Below are positions 42,861 through 51,117 of a stretch of DNA of 64,000 nt, piece by piece. Position numbers and translations under genes: made by a program. The notes below the pieces were generated by a model. It worked only from the letters and a program-made list of their open reading frames with translations, had not been told where the DNA came from and ran no database searches. Positions within the stretch are counted from its first letter, which is position 1, and each line of letters starts with the position of its first letter. Source of the stretch: Candidatus Methylospira mobilis (GTDB taxonomy: Bacteria; Pseudomonadota; Gammaproteobacteria; Methylococcales; Methylococcaceae); assembly GCF_009498235.1 (NCBI RefSeq), contig NZ_CP044205.1, positions 3,969,389-4,033,388 on the forward strand. The letters are read 5' to 3'.

Positions 42861-43164
42861 ACCCTCTCCTCCTCAGGATTGTTATTTGTGGCTATTCAAT
42901 ACAACCGAGGGTATCGTTCTGAAAAGAGGCCGGGGAGAGGTTGGCAAAACCGTGTTTTGTCAGAAATCCAAAACTCGAGCCTCCATGGCCTGCCCTGAGC
43001 GGAAGCCGAAGGGAACGGATAGGACGGATTTACAGCGTTTCTCGACAGCCTTACCCAGCCCGCCAATACCGGTAGCTGAATAGCTATTCTTTTTTTGTTA
43101 TTAAACCAATATTTTTTCGGCGGCGATGCCCTCCATAACGGGCTCCGTGCACCCGCCGGTAAAG
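42861..43164. other. Intergenic with a repeat-family core
   Basis: Contains CTCGAGCCTCCATGG and CGTTTCTCGACAGCCTTACC near 42965-43070, the complement of the core words CTGTCGAGACACGC / GGTAAGG in the repeat at 12552-12647. No open frame with support. Confidence 0.45.
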
Positions 43165-43773
43165 CTATACCACCCGCAGCAAACCGTCCGCCGGATCGTT
43201 CATCAACTCCCGCACACGCGCATGCTCCGATGCGCAGCACAACCAAACCTTGAACGACGCATGCTCAATAAATCGCGGAAATGCTTCATCGATCCAGCCG
43301 CGTTCGACCGGTACGCGCACCGGCAAACCGGATTTACCGATATCGTCGGCGAACGGCAAACGGGTGGATTTTACCAGCATTAAATGTTCGGCATGCAATT
43401 GACCCGCAAGCCATGCGGCCAGACTATCTGATGTAACTTGCCATGATACCGGCACGCCGGCCTGATTCAGCGCATCGGGATCTGGCAGCCACACTACAGC
43501 GCGATCATGAGGCGGCTGGAACCGGCCGGTTTTTTTAAATACCGGCAGCCCGGCCATATCGCCAAGCATGCGGCCATACTGCTGCATGGACAATATCGCC
43601 ATATCGTGCGCGGCCTGCTCGCCAAACCCCCAGCGTTGCTGCATCACGCGCACGGTGTCCGCAAACGCGCCGCCGCCGGGTACGATAACCGCGTTGGCAT
43701 GCGCCACCGCCTTCAGCCAGAACGGCAAAACCTCGGTGTTGAGCAGGCTCCCGCCCAGTTTAATAACCCACAC
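43165..43773 (-). CDS. mfnE: Amino acid kinase family protein, MfnE-like
   Basis: A 202-residue protein starting from GTG at 43773: WVIKLGGSLLN (phosphate-binding lysine region) and VIVPGGGAFADTVRVMQ, typical of aspartokinase/UMP kinase folds. In methanofuran biosynthesis MfnE phosphorylates the aminomethylfuran phosphate. The four-gene operon with MfnD- and MfnF-like proteins makes that role likely. It overlaps the pabB end by 14 bp. Short members of the kinase family such as this (about 200 residues) are also seen in methylotroph C1 clusters. Confidence 0.75.
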   Translation of the reverse strand: MWVIKLGGSLLNTEVLPFWLKAVAHANAVIVPGGGAFADTVRVMQQRWGFGEQAAHDMAILSMQQYGRMLGDMAGLPVFKKTGRFQPPHDRAVVWLPDPDALNQAGVPVSWQVTSDSLAAWLAGQLHAEHLMLVKSTRLPFADDIGKSGLPVRVPVERGWIDEAFPRFIEHASFKVWLCCASEHARVRELMNDPADGLLRVV

Positions 43774-45175
43774 GATCCGCCCAGGTATTTTCGGCCTGCA
43801 ACTTGGTTAGCACTTCGATCATTGCCGCCGCCTTGTCGTAGCATTCCTGATACTCCTGCTCGGCATCCGAATCGGCGACGATGCCGCCCCCCGCCCAGAA
43901 TCGTATCCGGTCGCTGGTATGCACCAGGGTGCGAATGGCGATATTGGTATCCATGTTGCCGTCGTGACCGATATAGCCGATCGCGCCGCAATAAACGCCC
44001 CGGCGATGAGGCTCCAGTTCCTCAATGATCTCCATCGCCCGGATCTTGGGCGCGCCGGTGATCGAGCCGCCGGGGAAACAGCCGCGCAGCAGACTCAGAG
44101 CATCCTGCTCCGGCGCAAGCCGCCCGCGTATCGTACTCACCAGATGATGTACTGTGGCATAGCTTTCGATGGCAAACAGCTCGGGTACATGCACCGAGCC
44201 GGGAATGCAGCTTTTGCCGATGTCGTTTCTGAGCAGATCGACTATCATCAGGTTTTCCGCCCGATCTTTTGCGCTTTTCAGCAATGCGTCCCTGCGCTTG
44301 TTGTCTTCCGCCATCTGGCTTGAGCGTGGACGCGTTCCCTTGATAGGGCGGGTTTCGACCTGACCGTTTTCGACGCGAATAAACCGTTCCGGCGACGAGC
44401 TCAACACGCGCGCCTGAGGATAGTTCAGAAAGGCGCTGAACGGCGCCGGGTTGATATGCCGCAAAACCTGATAAGCCGACCAGGCATTGCCTTCGCCAGT
44501 GGCGGTAAAATGCTGCGCAAGGTTGACCTGATAGCAATCGCCTTCATGAATATAGCGCTGAATCTTTGCAAACGCTTTCCGGTAATCGGCACGGGTCATG
44601 TTGCTGACAATATCTCCGGTAACATGAAAGTCGGTCTGCTTCCACGCCAACGTCTGTATCTGACTGAAGCTTTTCACCAGATGCGGCCAGCGTTTCGCCG
44701 TAGCCGCATCGCGACCTTGCCCCACCAGCCAGCTTTTGCGCTCGCGATGATCGACCACGACCGCCCAATCGTAAATGCCTACGACCATTTCCGGCACCGC
44801 CTCGCTGTCGCCTGCCGTCGACGGCAGGCGTTCCAGCCTGCGCGCCAGATCGTATCCGAAGTAACCGATGGCCCCGCCGCAGAACGGCAACCCGGAAATC
44901 GCGGGTACAATATCTCCCAACCGGTTTTTCACCAGCTGAAACGGATCGTCGGACAGCAGCGTTGTTTCGCCATGCGCCCTGACCTCGGTCAGATTGCCGC
45001 GCGTCACCAGCGTACACCACGGATCGGCTGCCAGAATGTCATATCGTCCCTGATTGCAATAAGGATAACCGCTGTCGATGAATACCGCCCAACTGCGATC
45101 GGCCCAAGGCATGAACAAGGCCGCGCTGTCGCGGAAATAAGGCAATTCGGTAATAAGAGGGAACGCTATTTTCAC
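43760..45175 (-). CDS. pabB: Aminodeoxychorismate synthase component I (PabB)
   Basis: About 471 residues from a GTG at 45175 that shares GTGA with the mfnF stop. The chorismate-binding domain is clear: RYIHEGDCYQVNLAQHF, LSSSPERFIRVENGQVETRP, then IKGTRPR. The Lys in PIKGT separates ADC synthase from anthranilate synthase (PIAGT). Then DLLRNDIGKSC, PGGSITGAPKIRAMEI and FWAGGGIVADSDAEQEYQE. It makes aminodeoxychorismate for p-aminobenzoate, which feeds folate and, in methylotrophs, (tetrahydro)methanopterin. Its position inside an mfn operon fits the latter. No fused lyase domain. Confidence 0.93.
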   Translation of the reverse strand: MKIAFPLITELPYFRDSAALFMPWADRSWAVFIDSGYPYCNQGRYDILAADPWCTLVTRGNLTEVRAHGETTLLSDDPFQLVKNRLGDIVPAISGLPFCGGAIGYFGYDLARRLERLPSTAGDSEAVPEMVVGIYDWAVVVDHRERKSWLVGQGRDAATAKRWPHLVKSFSQIQTLAWKQTDFHVTGDIVSNMTRADYRKAFAKIQRYIHEGDCYQVNLAQHFTATGEGNAWSAYQVLRHINPAPFSAFLNYPQARVLSSSPERFIRVENGQVETRPIKGTRPRSSQMAEDNKRRDALLKSAKDRAENLMIVDLLRNDIGKSCIPGSVHVPELFAIESYATVHHLVSTIRGRLAPEQDALSLLRGCFPGGSITGAPKIRAMEIIEELEPHRRGVYCGAIGYIGHDGNMDTNIAIRTLVHTSDRIRFWAGGGIVADSDAEQEYQECYDKAAAMIEVLTKLQAENTWADRVGY

Positions 45176-46218
45176 ACTACCTGTCTCGCAAGGAAGGCGA
45201 CCGCCAATGCCGGCGCGCAATCCGCTATTTGAAATTCGCCATCTCTCCTGTCCATGGCTACCAGCTCGTCGAAGTCCTTATAGGGGCGCCGCACTCGTTC
45301 CGCCACCTCCTTCACCAGAAAACGTCCGGCTCCGGCGCCTATGATCGGCATGTCCGCATCGGTCAATCCTCGCGAAAGCTGGCGCATGGCGGCGTCGGTC
45401 AGGCGCTGCAACTGTTTTTCCCTGAAATGGTACGCCAGACTCTCCCACGAAGACGGGTCGCTCATCGCCACATCCTGCCCGACCAAACGCGCGAGACGCC
45501 GGATACTGCCTTCCCGGGTTTTTTCTCCGGCATCGGCCGCCGGCACCTGATCGGTGTACTCCTGCAGCTCTCCGGTCAAACGATACACATCGGCGGTGCT
45601 GGCGAAATGTTCCGCCATCACGTTGACCCATTCCCCTTCGAAAATAACGCGTCTGGCGAAAGACATCAACGAAGTGCGCACGACGCCGGTATACACCAGC
45701 TCGTCATAACGCAAACGCTCATGATCGGTATAGCCTCTGACCCAAAGCTGCCGGTTGCCGATTAAAAACAAATCGCTGGAGGTGCTTCCGACGTCGATCA
45801 GCAGCGCTTCGGATACCAGCGCCGCGGCAAAGCGGGCGGTAGCCAGCCAGTTGGCGGAAGCAATGACGGGAAGATCCGCCGTCTGCACGACGGGCAACGG
45901 CAAAAAACCCTGCATGCCCGCGAACACGCACACGTAGTCCGGATCGCAATGAGCGGCCACCGTGCGCAGGATACTGGTCACGCCGGTATTGCGATCAGGA
46001 AACAGATCAACCATTTCGCCGCTCATGGTGAATACATGACGGCAATGCTTAACCGGCTTTATGGCCTGTATCATTTCTTCCAGCGCCTGATCCAGCTGAC
46101 CCAGCCCCTGCCATAGCGGACATGCACGCTGCATGACCTCATGCACGCGATCACCCTGTAAGGCTACCGCCTTGACGTGGGCGCCGCCAATATCCCAACC
46201 AATCAAATCAATACTCAC
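45172..46218 (-). CDS. mfnF: Methylofuran-type cofactor synthase, MfnF-like (H4MPT-linked C1 pathway protein)
   Basis: A 348-residue protein of the hydantoinase/oxoprolinase-related ASKHA fold: IGWDIGGAHVKAVALQGDRV (phosphate 1 loop), LLIDVGSTSSDLFLIGNRQ (phosphate 2 loop) and MPIIGAGAGRFLVKEVAERV (adenosine site). In archaea MfnF joins the aminomethylfuran phosphate to the glutamyl-tyramine unit; in methylotrophs homologs belong to the tetrahydromethanopterin-linked C1 gene set. It overlaps mfnD by 4 bp and pabB by 4 bp. A bacterial homolog's precise substrate is inferred from the archaeal enzyme. Confidence 0.82.
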   Translation of the reverse strand: MSIDLIGWDIGGAHVKAVALQGDRVHEVMQRACPLWQGLGQLDQALEEMIQAIKPVKHCRHVFTMSGEMVDLFPDRNTGVTSILRTVAAHCDPDYVCVFAGMQGFLPLPVVQTADLPVIASANWLATARFAAALVSEALLIDVGSTSSDLFLIGNRQLWVRGYTDHERLRYDELVYTGVVRTSLMSFARRVIFEGEWVNVMAEHFASTADVYRLTGELQEYTDQVPAADAGEKTREGSIRRLARLVGQDVAMSDPSSWESLAYHFREKQLQRLTDAAMRQLSRGLTDADMPIIGAGAGRFLVKEVAERVRRPYKDFDELVAMDRRDGEFQIADCAPALAVAFLARQVV

Positions 46219-47219
46219 AGTAACGGCCCCTTATCCTTATTGAGATGCACTCGCCATATTTCATCGGTTCGACAAACAAACGGCGCTATTTTACCCGTTT
46301 GCAATAATTTCAATACCTGTTCAGCCGGATTAACGCCCGTAGCAGGCCTGATGCCTGCATACGAAGAAGTCAACCGCGGGTTAACCTCCAGTATCGACGG
46401 CCCGGTTGCCGTCATGATCAAATCGATACCGGCATACCCCCACAATCCCGGCATGGCGCGGGCTACGCGCTCCAGCAAATGCTGCCACGCGCCATCGCGG
46501 TCGTCATAAATGTTGACTTCACAGGCCGTTAATACGATGGGCGTCTGCGTTACGTCGATAACTTGCCGGTTCACGCTCAATAATAGAGCATCCCCATGAC
46601 AAAATACCCCGGACAGACTGAGGCTTTCTCCACTTAACCAGGGTTGTACGAGAAAATCGGCAGGCAATAATAACGAATCAGGCAGTCCATCTGCAAAATA
46701 CGACATGCCGTCACAGCCGGCTCCGTCGTCCGGCTTGACAATTACCGCCAGTCCGGGCGGACACACGGCTTCATGCAAGCGGCAGGTTTCCACTACCGGC
46801 AACCCATGCGTCCTCAAAACCCGGCAGGTTTCCAATTTACTGCTTGCCATGCTGACTGCGCTTGCTGAGCTGTTAAGCAAACGGCGGCAGCCGGCCTCCA
46901 CGCTATGGCATAAACCGCTCAGTATCCCTGCGGTTTCCGGCGCTATCGGCCATACCGCGTCGCATTGCGCTGCATGAGACTGCCAGCAGGCGGAAAAATC
47001 GGTGCTTACGCCCACAGCAACAACCCGGATATCGCCGGCTATTCTCAGCGCGGGCAGACGGTCGTCGCGCAGTACCACCAGCTCCGTAACACCGTTTATA
47101 TCCATCAGATCGCGGAGCAGGGCATGCAGCATCAGCTCCGCTTCCGCCGCCAGGCCGTCAGGCAGGGATTCCTGACGCATCCCGCCTCCGGTAACATATT
47201 CCAGTATGAGTATTTTCAC
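46215..47219 (-). CDS. mfnD: ATP-grasp ligase, tyramine-glutamate ligase-like (MfnD)
   Basis: About 334 residues from a GTG at 47219 (KILILEYVTGGGMRQESLPD); earlier Met codons overlap the divergent gene. ATP-grasp features: VIVKPDDGAGCDGMSYFADG, VQPWLSGESLSLSGVFCHGD, and the metal site YAGIDLIMTATGPSILEVNPRL. In methanofuran biosynthesis MfnD couples glutamate to tyramine. It heads the operon mfnD-mfnF-pabB-mfnE, each overlapping the next by 4-14 bp. A leaderless or weak start is possible because no binding site is visible. Confidence 0.8.
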   Translation of the reverse strand: MKILILEYVTGGGMRQESLPDGLAAEAELMLHALLRDLMDINGVTELVVLRDDRLPALRIAGDIRVVAVGVSTDFSACWQSHAAQCDAVWPIAPETAGILSGLCHSVEAGCRRLLNSSASAVSMASSKLETCRVLRTHGLPVVETCRLHEAVCPPGLAVIVKPDDGAGCDGMSYFADGLPDSLLLPADFLVQPWLSGESLSLSGVFCHGDALLLSVNRQVIDVTQTPIVLTACEVNIYDDRDGAWQHLLERVARAMPGLWGYAGIDLIMTATGPSILEVNPRLTSSYAGIRPATGVNPAEQVLKLLQTGKIAPFVCRTDEIWRVHLNKDKGPLL

Positions 47220-47280
47220 TACAAGTAACAGGGTTGAATGCAATGCGTAGTTTAATTCATGGACGGCCGGGACCTCATCA

Positions 47281-47952
47281 TTGAAAATCATACCAGTCAT
47301 TGATCTGCTCGGCGGTCAGGTCGTGCACGCCGTCAAAGGACAACGCGCGCTTTACCAGCCGCTAAAAAGCACCTTGTGTTCCGGCTGCGAGCCGGTCGCA
47401 GTCGCAAACGCGCTACTCAGGCACACCCGCTCGGAAACGCTGTATATCGCCGATCTGGACGCTTTAACGGAAAACAAGCCGCAAACGCAGCTTATCCATA
47501 CATTACGGACGGAGCTGCCCGGCGTCGAACTCTGGCTGGACAGCGGCTATCCACCCTCAGTGAAGGCCTGCCCCGGATTGAGACCGGTCATCGGCAGCGA
47601 ATCGCTCGACAGCGATACATGGAAAAGGCTGCAGAGCAGCCCTGTCAAAAGCTGGATACTTTCGCTGGATTTTTTTAACGGCGCGCCGAAAGGCTATGCA
47701 GGCGTACAGGCGCAAGCCGAAGGCTGGCCCGACCACGTCATCGTCATGAGCCTCGACAACGTCGGCAGCTTTAATGGGCCGGACTGGCTGCAGCTGGAAA
47801 ACATGCTGACACGTAAACCCCCGCATTGCAGCATCATTGCGGCGGGCGGCGTCAGACATCATGCCGATATTTCACGTCTGAGCCAAATGGGGATTTCCGC
47901 CGTTCTGGCCGCCAGCGCCTTGCATGCAGGCATCGAGCTGGCCGCATTGTAA
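47281..47952 (+). CDS. HisA/HisF-related TIM-barrel protein of C1 cofactor clusters
   Basis: A 223-residue (beta/alpha)8 protein related to HisA: the start KIIPVIDLLGGQVVHAVKGQ, YIADLDALTENKPQTQLIHT, VIGSESLDSDTWKRL and IIAAGGVRHHADISRLSQMG. The start is TTG at 47281. No histidine genes are nearby, and HisA-like proteins of this group (COG1411) occur with tetrahydromethanopterin/methylofuran genes in methylotrophs, so a cofactor role is inferred. It is divergent from mfnD over about 61 bp and probably shares a control region with it. Confidence 0.78.
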   Translation: MKIIPVIDLLGGQVVHAVKGQRALYQPLKSTLCSGCEPVAVANALLRHTRSETLYIADLDALTENKPQTQLIHTLRTELPGVELWLDSGYPPSVKACPGLRPVIGSESLDSDTWKRLQSSPVKSWILSLDFFNGAPKGYAGVQAQAEGWPDHVIVMSLDNVGSFNGPDWLQLENMLTRKPPHCSIIAAGGVRHHADISRLSQMGISAVLAASALHAGIELAAL

Positions 47953-47981
47953 AAAAAACAGGTTGAAAAAAATCAAGCCAG

Positions 47982-48147
47982 ACTATTCAGTGAGTGCTTT
48001 TAAGTCATGACCGAAGCAGTCGGGTTGGGGCAAGCCAGTCGAGACACGCTACAAGTCCGTCCCGGAGCTCTATGCGCCCATCCATCGGCGCAGAGGTCTC
48101 GCCAGGCTCGGTTCACTTCCTCTCCCGCGGTTAGGTTGAATAGTTAC
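47982..48147. repeat. MITE-like repeat, copy 2
   Basis: Ends ACTATTCAGTGAG and TGAATAGTTAC match copy 1 at 38655-38818, and the core has CCAGTCGAGACACGC, GCGCCCATCCATCGGCGC and GGTCTCGCC. It lies between a plus-strand and a minus-strand gene. The rest of 47953-48334 contains no supported gene. Confidence 0.75.
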
Positions 48148-48334
48148 AATCAAGCAACGAAGACCACGAAAAAAGTTTTAGCCTATCAACGCTCCGCCTA
48201 CTTAGGCTTGCAGGTTTACTATTATCTACCAGCGCGTAAGATGCGATGGAAAGTAGCTGGGAGGTGGCACGATTATGACGGCGGGTCTCCACAGACCTTA
48301 TCCCTACATCAAAGGCGGCCGGACAAATAGTCAG

Positions 48335-48658
48335 CTATATGCTGAAACTCTCTCCACAGCCGCACGTAGCCTGCGCGCGCGGATTATGAAAACGGAACGC
48401 GGCATTGATTCCTTCACGGGCGTAATCGACCTGCAAGCCGTCGAGATAGGGCAAGTGTTCCTCGTCGATGATGACTTTGACGCCGTGATATTCAAAAACC
48501 GTATCGTTTGCCGACAATACATCCGCATAATCCAGCACATAGGAATACCCGGAACACCCCGACTTGCGCACCCCCAGCCGCAGTCCCAACCCGCCGCCGC
48601 GTTTCGACAATTGTCTGGCGACCTGTTGCGCCGCCTGCTCAGTCAATGAAATTGACAT
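48335..48658 (-). CDS. iscA: IscA/HesB-type iron-sulfur assembly protein
   Basis: A 107-residue A-type carrier with the three conserved cysteines: SGCSGYSYVLDYAD and the C-terminal CGCGESFSI (Cx~60CxC). It would accept clusters or iron from the IscU/IscS machinery and hand them to target proteins. GGGGGTGGA precedes the ATG at 48658. It follows the cysteine desulfurase gene by 14 bp. No iscU or iscR lies next to it, so this is a partial cluster; a dedicated minor system is possible. Confidence 0.9.
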   Translation of the reverse strand: MSISLTEQAAQQVARQLSKRGGGLGLRLGVRKSGCSGYSYVLDYADVLSANDTVFEYHGVKVIIDEEHLPYLDGLQVDYAREGINAAFRFHNPRAQATCGCGESFSI

Positions 48659-48672
48659 GTTTCCACCCCCGA

Positions 48673-49788
48673 CTACTTCCGAAAATCAGTTATCACCTGC
48701 TGCAGCACGTCAACAAACTGCTCCAGCTCCGCTTGCGTATTCTCTTTGCCCAAACTGACACGTACCGCTGTACGCGCCATTTCGGGATCAACGCCCATTG
48801 CCGTCAAAACCGCGCTTGGCTCGCCGCTGCTGCTGGAGCAGGCCGATCCGCTGGACAGAGCTACACCCTGCTTATCCATGGCCATCACCAGGGCGTCGCC
48901 CTCCACTCGCGCAACGCTGAACAAAACCGTATTTGGCAAACGCGGCGCCTGCCGTGCAAACACTGCTACCCCCGGAAAAGCTTCGAGCTTTTTCTCCAGA
49001 AAAACCCGGAGATCGTTTAGCCGCGAAAAATCTCCCAGTAAACCCTCCTGCGCCAGCTCAGCCGCTTTTCCAAAGCCGACTATTGCCGCTACGCTTTCCG
49101 TGCCGCCGCGCAGCCCGTTTTCCTGGCCGCCGCCATGCAATAACGGCTCAAATGAAACGGATTTTTTTGCGATTAAAGCACCGACGCCTTTAGGACCATA
49201 AAGCTTATGCGCTGAAACAGACAATAAATCGATCGGCGAACGCTTGAAATCGAAGGCCAGCTTGCCCAGCATTTGCACCGCATCGCAGTGCAGCAAACAT
49301 CCGCTATCTGCGGCTATCTGTTGCAGCAAAGCCGTATCCGCCACCACGCCGGTCTCATTATTGGCGAGCATGACGGAAACAAAACGCAGGGAGTCGGGCA
49401 GCCGCGCCGGTCGGCATATTCGCCCTTCGCCATCAACCGGGAGTTCGTCGACTACCCAGCCGCGCCCTTTCAGAGAAAGCGCGGATTCGCGCACCGACGG
49501 ATGTTCCGTGGCGCCGAACGCCATCGTCCCCAAGGGCAACTTCGCAGCCAAACCCTTGATCGCCAGATTATTGGACTCCGTTCCTCCGGAGGTAAAATAA
49601 ACTTCGGACGGATCGGCCCCAGCCAAACGCGCAACCTGTTCTCGCGCGAGGTTTATCGCATCGCGGCTGATACGCCCCAAGCGGTAAAGTCCGGAAGCAT
49701 TCCCGTAAAACCTGCCCAGATATGGCAGCATGGCATCGAGAACCCGCTTATCCAGCGGTGTCGTCGCATTGTGATCCAGATATATCAT
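48673..49788 (-). CDS. iscS: Cysteine desulfurase, IscS/NifS family
   Basis: A 371-residue PLP enzyme: IYLDHNATTPLDKRVLDAM, GGTESNNLAIKG, CLLHCDAVQMLGKL, LSVSAHKLYGPKGVGALIA (PLP lysine) and GVALSSGSACSSSSGEPSAV with the active-site cysteine. It supplies sulfur for iron-sulfur clusters or tRNA thiolation. It forms a two-gene unit with iscA. The Cys loop (SGSACSSSSGEPS) and short length fit group I NifS/IscS enzymes. Confidence 0.92.
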   Translation of the reverse strand: MIYLDHNATTPLDKRVLDAMLPYLGRFYGNASGLYRLGRISRDAINLAREQVARLAGADPSEVYFTSGGTESNNLAIKGLAAKLPLGTMAFGATEHPSVRESALSLKGRGWVVDELPVDGEGRICRPARLPDSLRFVSVMLANNETGVVADTALLQQIAADSGCLLHCDAVQMLGKLAFDFKRSPIDLLSVSAHKLYGPKGVGALIAKKSVSFEPLLHGGGQENGLRGGTESVAAIVGFGKAAELAQEGLLGDFSRLNDLRVFLEKKLEAFPGVAVFARQAPRLPNTVLFSVARVEGDALVMAMDKQGVALSSGSACSSSSGEPSAVLTAMGVDPEMARTAVRVSLGKENTQAELEQFVDVLQQVITDFRK

Positions 49789-49919
49789 GATACTTGCAAC
49801 ATGTGCAGAAGGGTTGAATCAAGAACAAATAATACGCCAAACGCCTGCAACAACATGAAGTATTTTCTCCTGTCCATGAACGCGACAAGATGGCTTAACT
49901 CCATGGACAATACCATTAA

Positions 49920-50032
49920 TTACGCTCAGCGAGGAAAAGCCGTTCGGCTACGCTCAGGAAAGCCTTGTCGAACCCTGAACGTCTTCCATCAAGTTTTTCC
50001 GCCTGTCCTTCGACAGGCCGAGGACCAACGGA
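49920..50032. repeat. REP-like intergenic repeat
   Basis: Holds GCCGTTCGGCTACGCTCAGG, CTTGTCGAACCCTGAACG and CCTTCGACAGGCCGAGG, words shared with the MITE-like element at 25061-25194. No gene is supported in 49789-50089. Confidence 0.5.
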
Positions 50033-50089
50033 AATCTCCTGCCTTAACGGCATTGGCCCATGAATGCGCTTAGTCTTATCCTAAAGGGT

Positions 50090-50488
50090 TCAACTCTGTT
50101 CCCAAGGCAAACCATGAAAACGCCAGCCACTGACCGTGCTGCGATGCTTCTGTGCATCCATTCCGCCTTCGAAGCCTTCGCCAACATTGGTCAAATCCTG
50201 AAATCCATCCGCCGCCAGCGCCTTGGCCGCCTCCAACGATCGCTGTCCGCTACGGCATAACAAAAAGACCGGCGTATTCGGCGATACCCCGCGCGACTTT
50301 ATTTCGCGAACGAAATCGGGGTTCGGCGTCCAATCCGGCGCAATCTTCCACGGGATATTGATAGCGCCCGGAGGATGACCCACCATGGCGTACTCGATAC
50401 GATCCCTGACATCGATAAACAAATGGCGAGGCGCCGCCTGCATCGCATTCCAGGCTTCCTGAGGCGCGAGCTCTTTTATGTCCGACAT
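50090..50488 (-). CDS. Rhodanese-like sulfurtransferase
   Basis: A 132-residue single rhodanese domain. The active-site loop is FLLCRSGQRSLEAAK with the catalytic Cys, and the LFIDVRDRIEYAMVGHPPGA region is the usual first part. Such enzymes move sulfane sulfur, or act in cyanide detoxification or signalling. AAAGGAG precedes the ATG at 50488. It lies 10 bp after the methyltransferase gene on the same strand, probably one operon. Confidence 0.92.
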   Translation of the reverse strand: MSDIKELAPQEAWNAMQAAPRHLFIDVRDRIEYAMVGHPPGAINIPWKIAPDWTPNPDFVREIKSRGVSPNTPVFLLCRSGQRSLEAAKALAADGFQDLTNVGEGFEGGMDAQKHRSTVSGWRFHGLPWEQS

Positions 50489-50498
50489 GAAAACTCCT

Positions 50499-51089
50499 TT
50501 ACGTTATTTGTGACTTGATCCCTACCAACGCCGCTTCGTTACGCCACCCTAGCGACAAATCGCCGACAATACCGTCCTCGCGATAATAAAGTGGACGCAA
50601 CGCTGAAAACAGCGAAATCAACTCTCCGGGCTTCAAAAGATAATCGGGATTACGAGGCCCTTCTTCAGCAAGCTTTTCCGTCGTATAGGTTTGGTAAAAC
50701 AACAACCCGCCCGGCTTCAGAGCCGAAACAATCCGGGGAGCCAATGCCCTGCATAAAAAATGGCTGACGACAAGGACATCAAAGCTTTCCTGCGGCAAAT
50801 CGCCGCACTCTACGTCGCATTGTCGAGTGTTGATTTCCAGACCCCGGCCGCACGCCTGTTTTTCGAGTGCATGCAGCGCAATATCGGAAATATCCCAGGC
50901 ATGCGCAGCCAGCCCGCGTTCGGCCATCAACAGCGCATTTCCTCCCAAGCCGCACGCCAAATCCAGCGCCATTCCCGAGCCGGGCAGCAAATGCGTATTT
51001 TCCAGCAATACCCTGCTCGGCGCCAGAGAGCGGCTAAGGCCCCCACTATATATTGCATTCCACTTTTCCTGCAACGACACAGGCATCAT
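50499..51089 (-). CDS. Class I SAM-dependent methyltransferase
   Basis: A 196-residue protein with motif I MALDLACGLGGNALLMAERG, motif post-I (HAWDISDIALHALEKQA) and motif III-like ALKPGGLLFYQTYT. It is similar in size to TehB and thiopurine-type methyltransferases, which modify metalloids or small molecules. The substrate is unknown. AGAGGG lies upstream; two adjacent ATG codons make the start uncertain by one residue. It is followed by a rhodanese and preceded by ntrX on the same strand. Confidence 0.88.
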   Translation of the reverse strand: MMPVSLQEKWNAIYSGGLSRSLAPSRVLLENTHLLPGSGMALDLACGLGGNALLMAERGLAAHAWDISDIALHALEKQACGRGLEINTRQCDVECGDLPQESFDVLVVSHFLCRALAPRIVSALKPGGLLFYQTYTTEKLAEEGPRNPDYLLKPGELISLFSALRPLYYREDGIVGDLSLGWRNEAALVGIKSQIT

Positions 51090-51117
51090 CCCTCTTTCGA
51101 CATTGATTCAATACAGA

